Positions 13,700 through 21,714 of a stretch of 30,562 nucleotides of DNA are shown in pieces. The DNA lies in the NCBI GenBank assembly GCA_000432575.1, contig HF996805.1, positions 1 to 30,562 on the forward strand. The letters are read 5' to 3'. The DNA comes from Clostridium sp. CAG:762. Its GTDB lineage: Bacteria > Bacillota_I > Bacilli_A > RF39 > UBA660. A program made the translations under genes and the position numbers. Numbering within the stretch: position 1 is the first letter of the stretch; the number at the start of each line of letters is the position of its first letter. The notes beneath the pieces are model-generated. The model did no database searches. It was not told where the DNA came from and worked only from the letters and a program-made list of their open reading frames with translations.

Positions 13700-15684
13700 T
13701 TCTTTTTCCCTTTCATCTTTTCTTTTTCTTTCATTGTTTTGATTAAATCGTAGTTAATGATGTTGTTTGATACTTCGATTATTTTTTGGGCATATTCGCT
13801 TTTTTTGGAGATATAATTGTTGTCAATAGGATCACCCTTAATGGAATAAGTTATTTCTTTTTGGCTATTGTAATAGTATTTTTGGCTAATGAAGTTGCCA
13901 TTTGTAAATACTACAATGTTGTCTTGAGTGCTGAATATATCATGTCCTAGAGCATATTTGTTTTGAAAATCAAACATATTACCTAATGTTGGTAAAACAT
14001 CTATCATGCCCATAGGTTTTTCTACTTTTAAATTAAATTGTTGGTCTTTAGTCCATATTATGAGTGGAACTCTTTTATCTATGGTCATTTGTAATTCATC
14101 TATTTTTTTGTATTTGGCATCTTTTTCTGTTAATAGTTTGTCATTTATAGGGTCATAATTATATAAGATATTGTAGTACTCGCTTGGTAATCTAGCATCG
14201 TGATCCCCATAAATAATAATAACGGTATTTTCTAATAAACCTGATTTATCTAATTCTTCAATAAACTGTCCTATTGCTTGGTCAGCGTAGTGAACGCTTC
14301 TAAAATAATTGCCCATTGTAGTACCTTCTAGGTATGTCCTACTCACGATTCCTGATTTGGTTTTGATTTTATAATCAGTTGGAAATTTATCCATGAGGTG
14401 GAGGTCATCCCATGGTGTATGATTTGATAGAGTTATTAGGGTTGCATAGAATGGTTTGTTTTCTTGTTCACTTACTTTTTTAATGATGGGAACTGATTGT
14501 TTAAAGAATGATTTATCACTTAATCCAGTTCCAGAAAAGCCTATTGTTTCATCTATTTTATAATAATCTTTATGGTAAAATTTATCGTACCCGAGGCTTT
14601 TATGCATTTCTAATCTATTCCAAAAATCACCTACATTGCCATGCATACTGAAGGCATAATAACCTTTTTGTTTTAGTAATTTGGGCATCGTTTCATAAGT
14701 GCGGTCATAGTAACTAACAAAAACGGTTCCACTATTAGAAGGCATGAGGGAAGTATTTAGGGTAAATTCAGTATCACTGCTGGTTCCTACTCCTACTTCA
14801 GCATAAAAGTTAGAAAAAAATATTCCTTCTTTGGCTAGTTTGTTTAAATTGGGTGTTACTTCTTCGTCATTGAATGTTAGTTCCATGGCATTGGTTTGCA
14901 TACTTTCGGCATGAATGGCTATAATGTTTTTTCCTTTGAAGATATTAGTATATTCATTAGTAGTATTTTCCCCTTTGTTTTTTTGGTAATAATCGGTTAC
15001 TTTTTTTAAGGCATTGTCGTAGCCGAATAAGGTGTTAATTTTAGGAGTTATACTTTGAAAAAAATCGTTGATTTGATATGTATATATACCAAACTTCATG
15101 ACAACATATTCGCGATTCCATAGTTTGGCAAACCTACTCCACTCAGATGATGTTACAAAAAGAGCACAGCTGAGTAATAGGATTAAACCAGTTAGACATA
15201 CTTTTTTACACATTGTTTTGCTTTTGATAATTCCTTTTTTTTCATAATAATTTTGTTTTGTCATTTTTTTATGAATGTAATATATGAAAATTGGTTGCCA
15301 TATATATATTAGGTCTTTTATTTTTAAAACATTTTTGAAGATAGCATCTCCAACATCGACGACTTGTGTCGAGGTAGCTAGTAGGCTAAGTGAGGCAAAT
15401 GATTTATAATAAGTGTAATAAATAGAATTAATGATACAGATGGCTGTGGTAATAATTGATAATGTTAATAAATATCTTATTCTTTTTTTAGGAGATATTA
15501 GATATGAAAATGAGGATGCCACTAAAAGGATAGCTAAATCAGTAAGAAATGGTTTTAGGCTAAATATATTACCAACAGTAAGAGCTCTTAAAAGCGTAGC
15601 ATTTAGTAAGGAAGACATGGTAAACCAAAATAGTAATATGCTGTTTTCTTTATTCATTTTTAATTCTTTGATATAGTTTTTCAT
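13696..15684 (-). CDS. LTA synthase family (sulfatase-fold) phosphoglycerol transferase
   Basis: A 662-residue membrane enzyme: about five N-terminal transmembrane segments (to about residue 180), a linker helix, then an extracellular sulfatase-fold domain. Such enzymes polymerise glycerol phosphate from phosphatidylglycerol. Metal and catalytic positions are visible: Glu260 in IIAIHAESMQ, the nucleophile region GTSSDTEFTLNTSLMP, MHGNVGDFWNR, LSNHTPW and YGDHD. At the position of S. aureus LtaS Thr300 the residue appears to be Ser302, with Thr301 beside it. The ATG at 15684 has GAGGG upstream. It is divergent from a second family member and coupled to an unknown membrane protein downstream. 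Whether it makes LTA or another polymer is not decidable here, so I give no gene symbol. Confidence 0.9.
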   Translation of the reverse strand: MKNYIKELKMNKENSILLFWFTMSSLLNATLLRALTVGNIFSLKPFLTDLAILLVASSFSYLISPKKRIRYLLTLSIITTAICIINSIYYTYYKSFASLSLLATSTQVVDVGDAIFKNVLKIKDLIYIWQPIFIYYIHKKMTKQNYYEKKGIIKSKTMCKKVCLTGLILLLSCALFVTSSEWSRFAKLWNREYVVMKFGIYTYQINDFFQSITPKINTLFGYDNALKKVTDYYQKNKGENTTNEYTNIFKGKNIIAIHAESMQTNAMELTFNDEEVTPNLNKLAKEGIFFSNFYAEVGVGTSSDTEFTLNTSLMPSNSGTVFVSYYDRTYETMPKLLKQKGYYAFSMHGNVGDFWNRLEMHKSLGYDKFYHKDYYKIDETIGFSGTGLSDKSFFKQSVPIIKKVSEQENKPFYATLITLSNHTPWDDLHLMDKFPTDYKIKTKSGIVSRTYLEGTTMGNYFRSVHYADQAIGQFIEELDKSGLLENTVIIIYGDHDARLPSEYYNILYNYDPINDKLLTEKDAKYKKIDELQMTIDKRVPLIIWTKDQQFNLKVEKPMGMIDVLPTLGNMFDFQNKYALGHDIFSTQDNIVVFTNGNFISQKYYYNSQKEITYSIKGDPIDNNYISKKSEYAQKIIEVSNNIINYDLIKTMKEKEKMKGKKK

Positions 15685-15709
15685 AGATACTACCCTCTTT
15701 TCATTTACA

Positions 15710-15737
15710 ATTATAGCATATTCTTGTGATTTTTCAA
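15710..15737 (-). promoter_or_regulatory. Sigma-A promoter for the minus-strand LTA-synthase operon
   Basis: On the minus strand, -35 TTGAAA (15732-15737), a 16-base spacer and -10 TATAAT (15710-15715). A TG one base before the -10 makes it an extended -10 as well. The phased TTAA array ends directly upstream of this -35 box. Confidence 0.65.
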
Positions 15738-15738
15738 C

Positions 15739-15773
15739 TTAATTATTTCTTAACATTTTTAAGGATTTCTTAA
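15739..15773. promoter_or_regulatory. Four TTAA steps at helical spacing between divergent LTA-synthase promoters
   Basis: TTAA occurs at 15739, 15750, 15759 and 15770, so the spacings are 11, 9 and 11 bases, one helical turn each. Two of these lie in an identical 9-mer ATTTCTTAA (15745-15753 and 15765-15773), exactly 20 bases apart. The array is immediately upstream of the minus -35 box and 15 bases upstream of the plus -35 box. Such spacing is typical for tandem response-regulator sites, for example PhoP boxes of TTAACA type every 11 bases in Bacillus. The regulator is unknown. Confidence 0.45.
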
Positions 15774-15788
15774 ATTTGATGGGATGGG

Positions 15789-15817
15789 TTTACTTATTTT
15801 TTATTTAATGCTATAAT
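15789..15817 (+). promoter_or_regulatory. Sigma-A promoter for the plus-strand LTA-synthase gene
   Basis: -35 TTTACT (15789-15794), a 17-base spacer and -10 TATAAT (15812-15817), with TG at the extended -10 position. The string ATGCTATAATTGT is shared exactly with the divergent promoter on the other strand. Confidence 0.65.
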
Positions 15818-15837
15818 TGTGGTGTGGTGATTATATA

Positions 15838-17769
15838 ATGAATATGAATAAAATTAAGGGGTTTTTTAGGAAAATTTTTGATTATATATGTAAGTATAAG
15901 GAGATTATTTTACTGGCTCTGCCTTTTTTAGTACTGGATTTAACTACTAGAATATTCTTCCCTACTTCTTTTGTTTCTTTTTGGTATATTATACCTAATT
16001 TATTTACTATTCTTTGGTGTTTTTTGATTTTAGGAATAGTGCTTAGTTTTAAGAGGAAGATTGGATGCAAAATATATGTTTTGATTTTGGTTTGTGCGGT
16101 GTTTATCTTTTTACTTAATAATGTCTATTATTCGATGACGGATAATTTCTTTGATTTTAGTTTGATGGAGATGGCTAGTGAGAGTACTTCTTATATATTT
16201 GATACGTTTTTAAAGGCTAAAATATGGATTTATTTGGTATGTTTAGTAGTGATGGTGTTTGGTATTTGGGTGCTTAAGATGATTCCCAATAAAAAGGAAA
16301 ATGATTATAAGAATTTAATGGTGGTTTTTGTTCTTTTCTTGGTTTTTCATAGTTTTATTCCTATGTTATATGGAAAAGCTAATAATGAACTTACTTGGAA
16401 TACATGGAAAAATAAGAGAAATGTTTATATTAATTTTAATGATAATAATAAGAGTATGGCTATTACGGGTTTGTATGAATATACAAGTAGAAATATTTAT
16501 GTAACATTTTTTAAGCCGAAGAAGACTAATAATCAAATAGAACTTAATTTCTTGGAAGAGGTTTTTAGTAAGGAGAATACGAGTAGTTCTAATGAATATA
16601 CTGGGATTTTTAAGGATAAGAATGTAATATTTGTGCAATTGGAGGGGCTTGATAGTTGGTTGCTTACTGAAAAGGATACACCAAACTTGTATGCTTTAAT
16701 GAATAATTCGTTTAATTTTACTAATCATTTTTCTTATTATAATGGTGGAGGATCGACTTTTAATTCCGAGTTTGCTGTAAATACGGGATATATTACACCT
16801 TTATCTTATAATCAAAATGCTTATACTTTTAATAAAAATTTATTTAATTATTCGATGGCTAATATGTTTAAGGATGCAGGTTATTTGGTTAATGCTTTCC
16901 ATATGAATTCTAAGGAATTTTATTCTAGGGGCATTAATTATAGTAACTGGGGTTTTGATAACTATTATGGTTTAAAGGATATGGTTAATTATCGTGATAA
17001 TAGTTATATGTTAGATACTGAACTTGTTAATAATGAGACTTTTTATGATTTGATGTTTCATAGTGATAAGAGGTTTGTTGATTATATTATTACTTATTCA
17101 GCACATATGCCTTTTAATCAATCAAAAGGTGTTTGTAAGTTGATTTTAGATAGAGAAAAAGAGGCTTCTTTAGATAGTGAGGAATTGGAAGTTTTAACTC
17201 CTCAAACGGAATTAACTGAGGAGGATTGTGCTAGGTTACAGGCTAACGAGACTGATAAAATGGTTGGTTTATTAATTCAAGCACTTAGAGATAATAACTT
17301 ATATGATAATACGGTTTTGGTTGTATTTACTGACCACTACTTATATACTTTAAATGATATGACTATCTTAGATAGGTATAAGGAAACTGATAATAATTTA
17401 ATTAATCATACACCATTCTTTATTTGGAGTAGTAATACAAAGAAAAAGGAAATTAAGGAAGTTACTTCTCAATTAAATATATTGCCTACTGTCCTTAATT
17501 TATTTGGTATTGATTATAATAGTAATTATTATATTGGTACTGATGCATTGAGTAATAATTATAAGGGTATAGTTTTATTTAGTGATGCTTCTTGGTATGA
17601 TGGTAATGTTTATGTAGATGGTGGTATGGTTACTAATAATCAACATATTAGTAGTGAAGATTTAGAAAGAAAAAATAGTTATATTGACTATATTATTAAG
17701 AAAAATGATTTAGTTTTAAAATACGATTACTTTAAGATATTGGCTAATAATGCTAAGAATTTAGAGTAA
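15838..17769 (+). CDS. Second LTA synthase family phosphoglycerol transferase
   Basis: A 643-residue protein with about five N-terminal transmembrane segments (to about residue 178) and an extracellular sulfatase-fold domain. Catalytic positions are present: Glu269 in VIFVQLEGLDSW, Thr307 in GGGSTFNSEFAVNTG at the LtaS nucleophile position, FHMNSKEFYSR, TYSAHMPF and FTDHYLYT. It differs clearly from the divergent neighbour, so the two are old paralogues, not a recent duplication. I start it at ATG 15838, seven bases after GGTGAT; the frame is open seven codons further upstream, but without a ribosome site. Family members in one genome can split into primase, polymerase or other phosphotransferase roles. 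Which applies here is unknown. A strong terminator follows. Confidence 0.9.
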   Translation: MNMNKIKGFFRKIFDYICKYKEIILLALPFLVLDLTTRIFFPTSFVSFWYIIPNLFTILWCFLILGIVLSFKRKIGCKIYVLILVCAVFIFLLNNVYYSMTDNFFDFSLMEMASESTSYIFDTFLKAKIWIYLVCLVVMVFGIWVLKMIPNKKENDYKNLMVVFVLFLVFHSFIPMLYGKANNELTWNTWKNKRNVYINFNDNNKSMAITGLYEYTSRNIYVTFFKPKKTNNQIELNFLEEVFSKENTSSSNEYTGIFKDKNVIFVQLEGLDSWLLTEKDTPNLYALMNNSFNFTNHFSYYNGGGSTFNSEFAVNTGYITPLSYNQNAYTFNKNLFNYSMANMFKDAGYLVNAFHMNSKEFYSRGINYSNWGFDNYYGLKDMVNYRDNSYMLDTELVNNETFYDLMFHSDKRFVDYIITYSAHMPFNQSKGVCKLILDREKEASLDSEELEVLTPQTELTEEDCARLQANETDKMVGLLIQALRDNNLYDNTVLVVFTDHYLYTLNDMTILDRYKETDNNLINHTPFFIWSSNTKKKEIKEVTSQLNILPTVLNLFGIDYNSNYYIGTDALSNNYKGIVLFSDASWYDGNVYVDGGMVTNNQHISSEDLERKNSYIDYIIKKNDLVLKYDYFKILANNAKNLE

Positions 17770-17773
17770 GAGA

Positions 17774-17811
17774 AAAACTGACTTAAGATGGAAATAAGTC
17801 AGTTTTATTTT
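17774..17811 (+). terminator. Rho-independent terminator after the second LTA synthase
   Basis: AAAACTGACTTA (17774-17785) and TAAGTCAGTTTT (17795-17806) form a perfect 12-bp stem around a 9-base loop, followed by ATTTTTTT. The 3' arm overlaps the stop codon of the convergent peptidase gene. Confidence 0.88.
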
Positions 17812-18350
17812 TTTAGATATTCTTCTAAGGTTTGATTTGTGTTGTATAGGTATGGTGCTAAATCGCCTACATATCTTAAATGCCATGGTTCATATGCATA
17901 GTTAGTGATTTCTTCTTTATCAAGTGGATATCTTACGATAAATCCGTATTTGTAGGCATTTTGATGAAGCCACTTGGTCTCAATTAGGTTTTCAATGTCA
18001 TGCTCGATGTAACTTTTGTCATCTCTGTAGACTACGATATCTAAAGCAAGACCTGTTTGATGTTCTGTATATCCTGGTTTGGCTATGTACTTATAGGCGT
18101 AGTTATAGCCTTTTTCGTTGACTAATTCATTGAATATTTTTTCTTGGTAATTATAATCACGATAACCTGAAGAAATATCAAAATGATAATTATATTTTAA
18201 AGCATCTGTTTGCAATTTTTTAAATTGTTCATAGGTTTTTTCTTCCAAATAAATATTATCTTTATATTTACTGTCTGTTTTAACTAAGTTTAGGGGGGCA
18301 TAATTGTCTTCTAGTTTATTGTCTTTGTTAACTAAAATTTTATAATCCAT
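17805..18350 (-). CDS. VanY/LdcB-type D,D- or L,D-carboxypeptidase, without signal peptide
   Basis: A 181-residue M15B zinc peptidase that trims the stem peptide of peptidoglycan or its precursors. The core motifs are DISSGYRDYNYQEKIF, GYTEHQTGLALDIV with zinc ligands His97 and Asp104, and YEPWHLRYVG with catalytic Glu154 and ligand His157. All key residues are present. There is no signal peptide or membrane anchor, although most VanY/LdcB enzymes are exported. AGGTGAGTTT precedes the ATG at 18350, so the start looks right. The protein may be cytoplasmic, as VanX is, or exported by another route. It lies downstream of pcrA on the same strand with a 40-base gap. Confidence 0.88.
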   Translation of the reverse strand: MDYKILVNKDNKLEDNYAPLNLVKTDSKYKDNIYLEEKTYEQFKKLQTDALKYNYHFDISSGYRDYNYQEKIFNELVNEKGYNYAYKYIAKPGYTEHQTGLALDIVVYRDDKSYIEHDIENLIETKWLHQNAYKYGFIVRYPLDKEEITNYAYEPWHLRYVGDLAPYLYNTNQTLEEYLKK

Positions 18351-18390
18351 AAACTCACCTAATTTATTATATGCTAAAGTTTGGGAAAGT

Positions 18391-20475
18391 TTAAATTTTT
18401 GTGATGCTTGGATGATTTTTCATTAGTTTTTTGATACCATGTGGATGAGCAAATGCTATAGTAACAATGGATTTATCAATAGATACAACTACTCCTTCAC
18501 CAAATACTGCATGTTTGACTAAGTCGCCTACTTCGTAGTTAACATCAGTATTAGTTATGGTGTTTTTTACTTTTTTGATGATGTGGGATAGTTTTGATTC
18601 ATTTTTATTTTGTTCTTTTTCTAAATATTTTGAATCTATTTCTTCAATGAAACGACTTGGACTATTTATTTGAGCGTTACCAAAGAGCATTCTTTTTTTG
18701 GCATTCAATAGGTATAAGTGTTTTTTTGCTCTGGTAATTGCAACGTAGCATAGTCTTCTTTCTTCTTCAATGTTGCCTTCATTGATGGAGTTAAAATGTG
18801 GAAATATACCTTCTTCTAAGCCTATGACAAAGACATTATCAAACTCTAATCCTTTGACGGCATGTACGGTCATGAGGCTTACTTTATTGGTAGAATCAGC
18901 ATATTCTTCCTTATCACTGACAAGGGTTAATTCGTTTAGAAATTCTTCTAGTGATACAACACCATATTCTTCTTCGTAGTTTTTGGTTATTGATTTAAAT
19001 TCTTCTAGGTTTTCTAGTCTTATATCACTTTCAATAGTTTTTTCTTTTTGATATTCAGATTTGATACCTGTTTTATCTAATACCATGTCGACTGTTTCGG
19101 TAAGACTCATGTTTTCACTTAAGATGCGCATTTCTTCGATTAGACCTTTGAAAAGAAGTTCTTTTCCTGTGGATATGGCTTCATAAATGCTAATACTTTC
19201 ACTTGAGGCTTTTTGTGATAGGGTTTCTAGGGTTTTTAGACCAATGCCTCGTTTTGGTTCGTTGATTATTCTAAGTAAACTGACATCGTCTTTGGGATTA
19301 TGGATTAGTCTTAAGTAGCAAATTAAATCTTTTATTTCTTTGCGGTTATAGAAATAGAAACTGCCTATAATGCGGTATGGAATAGAATTTTTTAGCATTT
19401 CTTCTTCTATGACACGGCTTTGGGCGTTGGTTCTATATAATACGGCTATATCTTCATAGCTGCTACCATTTTTAATTAATTCTTTTATTTTTGTAGAGAT
19501 ATAAGATGCTTCTTCTTTTTCGTCGTCTGTTCTTATGTATTTTATTTTATCTCCTTCTTCGTTTTTACTCCAAAGATTTTTATCTTTTCTTTCTTTATTG
19601 TTTTTTATGACTGAGTTGGCTGCGTTTAGAATCGTTTGGGTGGAACGATAGTTTTGTTCTAAAAGAATAGTTTTTGTATTTTTATAGTCCTTTTCAAAGT
19701 TTAAGATATTTTTGTAATTGGCATTTCTAAAACCATATATTGCTTGTGATTCATCGCCTACAACAAAAATATTTTTATATAAATTCGATAGTAGTTTTGT
19801 AAAAATATATTGGGCTTCGTTAGTATCTTGATATTCATCTATTAGAATATATTTATATTTTTCTTGATAATATCTTAGGATAGCGGGATTTTCTTTAAAT
19901 AAGGTGATTGGTAAAAGGAGTAAGTCATCAAAATCTACGGAATTACTGTTTTTTAATTTTCTTTGATATTGTGAATAGATGTTTACTATGGTTTTATCAT
20001 ATTCGTATTTAGAATAGGCATCTGGATCTAATAGTTCATTTTTGGCTCCACTGATGCTATTTTTGATGTTTTTAGCATTATAGTATTTAGGGTCTAAGTT
20101 ATTTTCTTTAATTAGTTTTTTGATAACGGTTAGAGTATCATCACTGTCAAGGATGGTGAAATTTTTTTGATAACCTAAGACTTGGTAATTTTCTTTTAGG
20201 AGTTTTAGGCCAAATGAATGAAATGTTGATATTTGGATGTCATTTGCTAGCTTGCCGACAAGTTTATAAACACGTTCTTTCATTTCTTTAGCCGCCTTAT
20301 TGGTAAATGTAATGGCTAATATATTGGATGGAGAGATGTTATTTTCAATTAAATATGCTACACGGTTGGTTAAGACAGAAGTTTTGCCACTTCCAGCTCC
20401 GGCAAGAACAAGACAGGGGCCATCTATATGTTTTACAGCTTCAATTTGTTTATCATTTAAATTTTTTAATTCCAT
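18391..20475 (-). CDS. pcrA: ATP-dependent DNA helicase PcrA/UvrD
   Basis: A 694-residue superfamily 1A helicase that unwinds DNA 3' to 5' in repair and replication-fork maintenance. Motifs in order: LAGAGSGKTSVLTNR (Walker A, around residue 27), FTNKAAKEM (Ia), LIDEYQDTN (Walker B), VGDESQAIYGFRNAN (III), LEQNYRSTQ (IV), MTVHAVKGLEFDNVFV (V) and RRLCYVAITRAKKHLYL (VI). The C-terminal Tudor-like end YEVGDLVKHAVFGEGVVVSI is diagnostic for PcrA-type proteins. I use the ATG at 20475, which has AGAAG upstream; an in-frame ATG six codons earlier has no site. The usual ligase gene ligA does not follow. Confidence 0.95.
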   Translation of the reverse strand: MELKNLNDKQIEAVKHIDGPCLVLAGAGSGKTSVLTNRVAYLIENNISPSNILAITFTNKAAKEMKERVYKLVGKLANDIQISTFHSFGLKLLKENYQVLGYQKNFTILDSDDTLTVIKKLIKENNLDPKYYNAKNIKNSISGAKNELLDPDAYSKYEYDKTIVNIYSQYQRKLKNSNSVDFDDLLLLPITLFKENPAILRYYQEKYKYILIDEYQDTNEAQYIFTKLLSNLYKNIFVVGDESQAIYGFRNANYKNILNFEKDYKNTKTILLEQNYRSTQTILNAANSVIKNNKERKDKNLWSKNEEGDKIKYIRTDDEKEEASYISTKIKELIKNGSSYEDIAVLYRTNAQSRVIEEEMLKNSIPYRIIGSFYFYNRKEIKDLICYLRLIHNPKDDVSLLRIINEPKRGIGLKTLETLSQKASSESISIYEAISTGKELLFKGLIEEMRILSENMSLTETVDMVLDKTGIKSEYQKEKTIESDIRLENLEEFKSITKNYEEEYGVVSLEEFLNELTLVSDKEEYADSTNKVSLMTVHAVKGLEFDNVFVIGLEEGIFPHFNSINEGNIEEERRLCYVAITRAKKHLYLLNAKKRMLFGNAQINSPSRFIEEIDSKYLEKEQNKNESKLSHIIKKVKNTITNTDVNYEVGDLVKHAVFGEGVVVSIDKSIVTIAFAHPHGIKKLMKNHPSITKI

Positions 20476-20641
20476 ACTATCAACTTCTTTCATATTTTAT
20501 TTTATCATAAGAATTAGGGTATTAAAAAATAAATGTAGTTTGTTTGACATATTTTGTTCTATTTGCTTTTAATCATAGGCGTTAGTAAGTGTAAAGCAGT
20601 ATAATTATACAGAGATTTTAATATAATTTATTAAATCATTA

Positions 20642-20670
20642 TTTACTTAAGTGATTAGTTTTGATAAAAT
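20642..20670 (+). promoter_or_regulatory. Candidate sigma-A promoter for the alpha/beta hydrolase
   Basis: -35 TTTACT (20642-20647), a 17-base spacer and -10 TAAAAT (20665-20670). The leader would be very short (about 14 bases). A second candidate is TTGACA (20544-20549) with TTTAAT (20568-20573) at an 18-base spacing. Confidence 0.4.
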
Positions 20671-20690
20671 ATGATTAGGAAGTGATTTTT

Positions 20691-21419
20691 ATGTTATTTA
20701 GAAAAGCTATATTTATTATTCATGGATTTGCTGGAGGGGTATGGGATCATCAAAATTTGGCAAATGAGTTGCAAATGTATTTGGATTTTGATGTTTATAT
20801 GATTACTTTACCTGGACATGATAAGTCAATTATGACTAATGTTAAAAGAGATGACTGGGTTAAGGCTGTGGAAAACCAGGTAGAAAAATTAATTGCACGT
20901 GGTTATAATAAGATATATGTTATTGGCCACAGTATGGGTGGAGTGTTAGCTAGTCATGTGGCATCAAAGTATAAAGAGGTGAAAAGACTTGTCTTAGTTG
21001 CCCCTGCATTTAGGTATTTAATTTTTAAGGATGATAAGTTACAGGTATTGGGGAGTATTAAGGAAATGCCTAAGATATTGAAGCAATATAATCAAAAGGA
21101 TGTAATTTCACGAATTATTAAGATGCCTTTGCCTGTTACGATGGAATTTATTAATTTGGTTAAGGAACATACTAATGATGTTAAAAGAATAAATTGTCCT
21201 ACTTTGATTATTCATGGTAATGATGACCAAATTGTTCCTAAGACTAGTGTTGATTATGTACATAAAAATTTAAAATCTGATGTAAATATTTTAGTAAATA
21301 TGGATGATGTAACACATGATGTTTTTAACGGAAGTCGTGGAGATGAGGCAATTGATTTAACTATTAAGTTTTTAAGAATGAAATTTTATAAAAAGATTAA
21401 GGAAGAAATTAATAAGTAA
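20691..21419 (+). CDS. Alpha/beta hydrolase (carboxylesterase or monoacylglycerol lipase type)
   Basis: A 242-residue serine hydrolase. The oxyanion-hole motif FIIHGFAGGVWDH is at the N-terminus, and the nucleophile elbow VIGHSMGGVLASH holds the catalytic Ser. The catalytic Asp is in IHGNDDQIVP and the His in DDVTHDVFNG. The closest well-known relatives by layout are small esterases and monoacylglycerol lipases of Bacillus. Substrate cannot be told from sequence. There is no signal peptide. I start it at ATG 20691, after AGGAAGTGA; an in-frame GTG three codons earlier is too close to that site. It is monocistronic, with a terminator directly after. Confidence 0.88.
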   Translation: MLFRKAIFIIHGFAGGVWDHQNLANELQMYLDFDVYMITLPGHDKSIMTNVKRDDWVKAVENQVEKLIARGYNKIYVIGHSMGGVLASHVASKYKEVKRLVLVAPAFRYLIFKDDKLQVLGSIKEMPKILKQYNQKDVISRIIKMPLPVTMEFINLVKEHTNDVKRINCPTLIIHGNDDQIVPKTSVDYVHKNLKSDVNILVNMDDVTHDVFNGSRGDEAIDLTIKFLRMKFYKKIKEEINK

Positions 21420-21420
21420 G

Positions 21421-21463
21421 AAAAGAATAGGTATTTTCAGTAAGATTTACCTATTCTTTTAAT
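21421..21463 (+). terminator. Rho-independent terminator after the alpha/beta hydrolase
   Basis: AAAAGAATAGGTA (21421-21433) and TACCTATTCTTTT (21448-21460) form a perfect 13-bp stem. The 5' arm recurs exactly at 24049-24061, in another hairpin. Confidence 0.82.
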
Positions 21464-21469
21464 GTAATT

Positions 21470-21499
21470 ATTGAAAAAAGTCTTGAAAAAGCAAGACTT
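21470..21499 (-). terminator. Rho-independent terminator after tRNA-His
   Basis: On the minus strand, AAGTCTTG (21492-21499) pairs with CAAGACTT (21478-21485) around a six-base loop, followed by a T run. Confidence 0.8.
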
Positions 21500-21512
21500 A
21501 TATAAATCATTA

Positions 21513-21589
21513 TGGGGCGGAATGTGGGAATCGAACCCACGCATAATGGAACCACAATCCACCGTGTTAACCACTTCACCAATTCCGCC
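21513..21589 (-). tRNA. tRNA-His (anticodon GTG)
   Basis: A complete 77-base tRNA with an encoded CCA end. The acceptor 5' strand GGCGGAAT pairs with ATTCCGCC, including the extra 5' G opposite the C discriminator that identifies histidine tRNA. The anticodon stem GTGGA/TCCAT (one G-T pair) holds the loop TTGTGGT with anticodon GTG. The T-loop GTTCGATTC is normal. Confidence 0.95.
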
Positions 21590-21645
21590 ATAAACAACTT
21601 ACTTATAGAGTTTACCATAAAAAATACAAAAATACAAGTCTTTTT

Positions 21646-21674
21646 TATCAATTTTGGGCATTATCCCATACACT
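21646..21674 (+). promoter_or_regulatory. Sigma-E-like promoter for the cotJ operon
   Basis: CATACACT (21667-21674) matches the Bacillus sigma-E -10 consensus CATACAHT at every base. Fourteen bases upstream, TATCAAT (21646-21652) matches the -35 consensus KMATATT at four of seven positions. Sigma-E drives cotJ in Bacillus subtilis, so the site fits the genes. The operon would be expressed in the mother cell during sporulation. Confidence 0.55.
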
Positions 21675-21714
21675 TATATCCTAAATACATAATATAGACT
21701 GAAAGGAGAATGTG

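Noticed and set aside
15592..15606. Third copy of the AGCGTAGCA repeat
   Set aside because: Only nine bases match and it is inside the LTA-synthase coding region; likely coincidence.
20597..20610. GTATAATTATAC palindrome as a strong bidirectional promoter between pcrA and the hydrolase
   Set aside because: No acceptable -35 box at 16-18 bases on either strand; AT-rich palindromes are common here.
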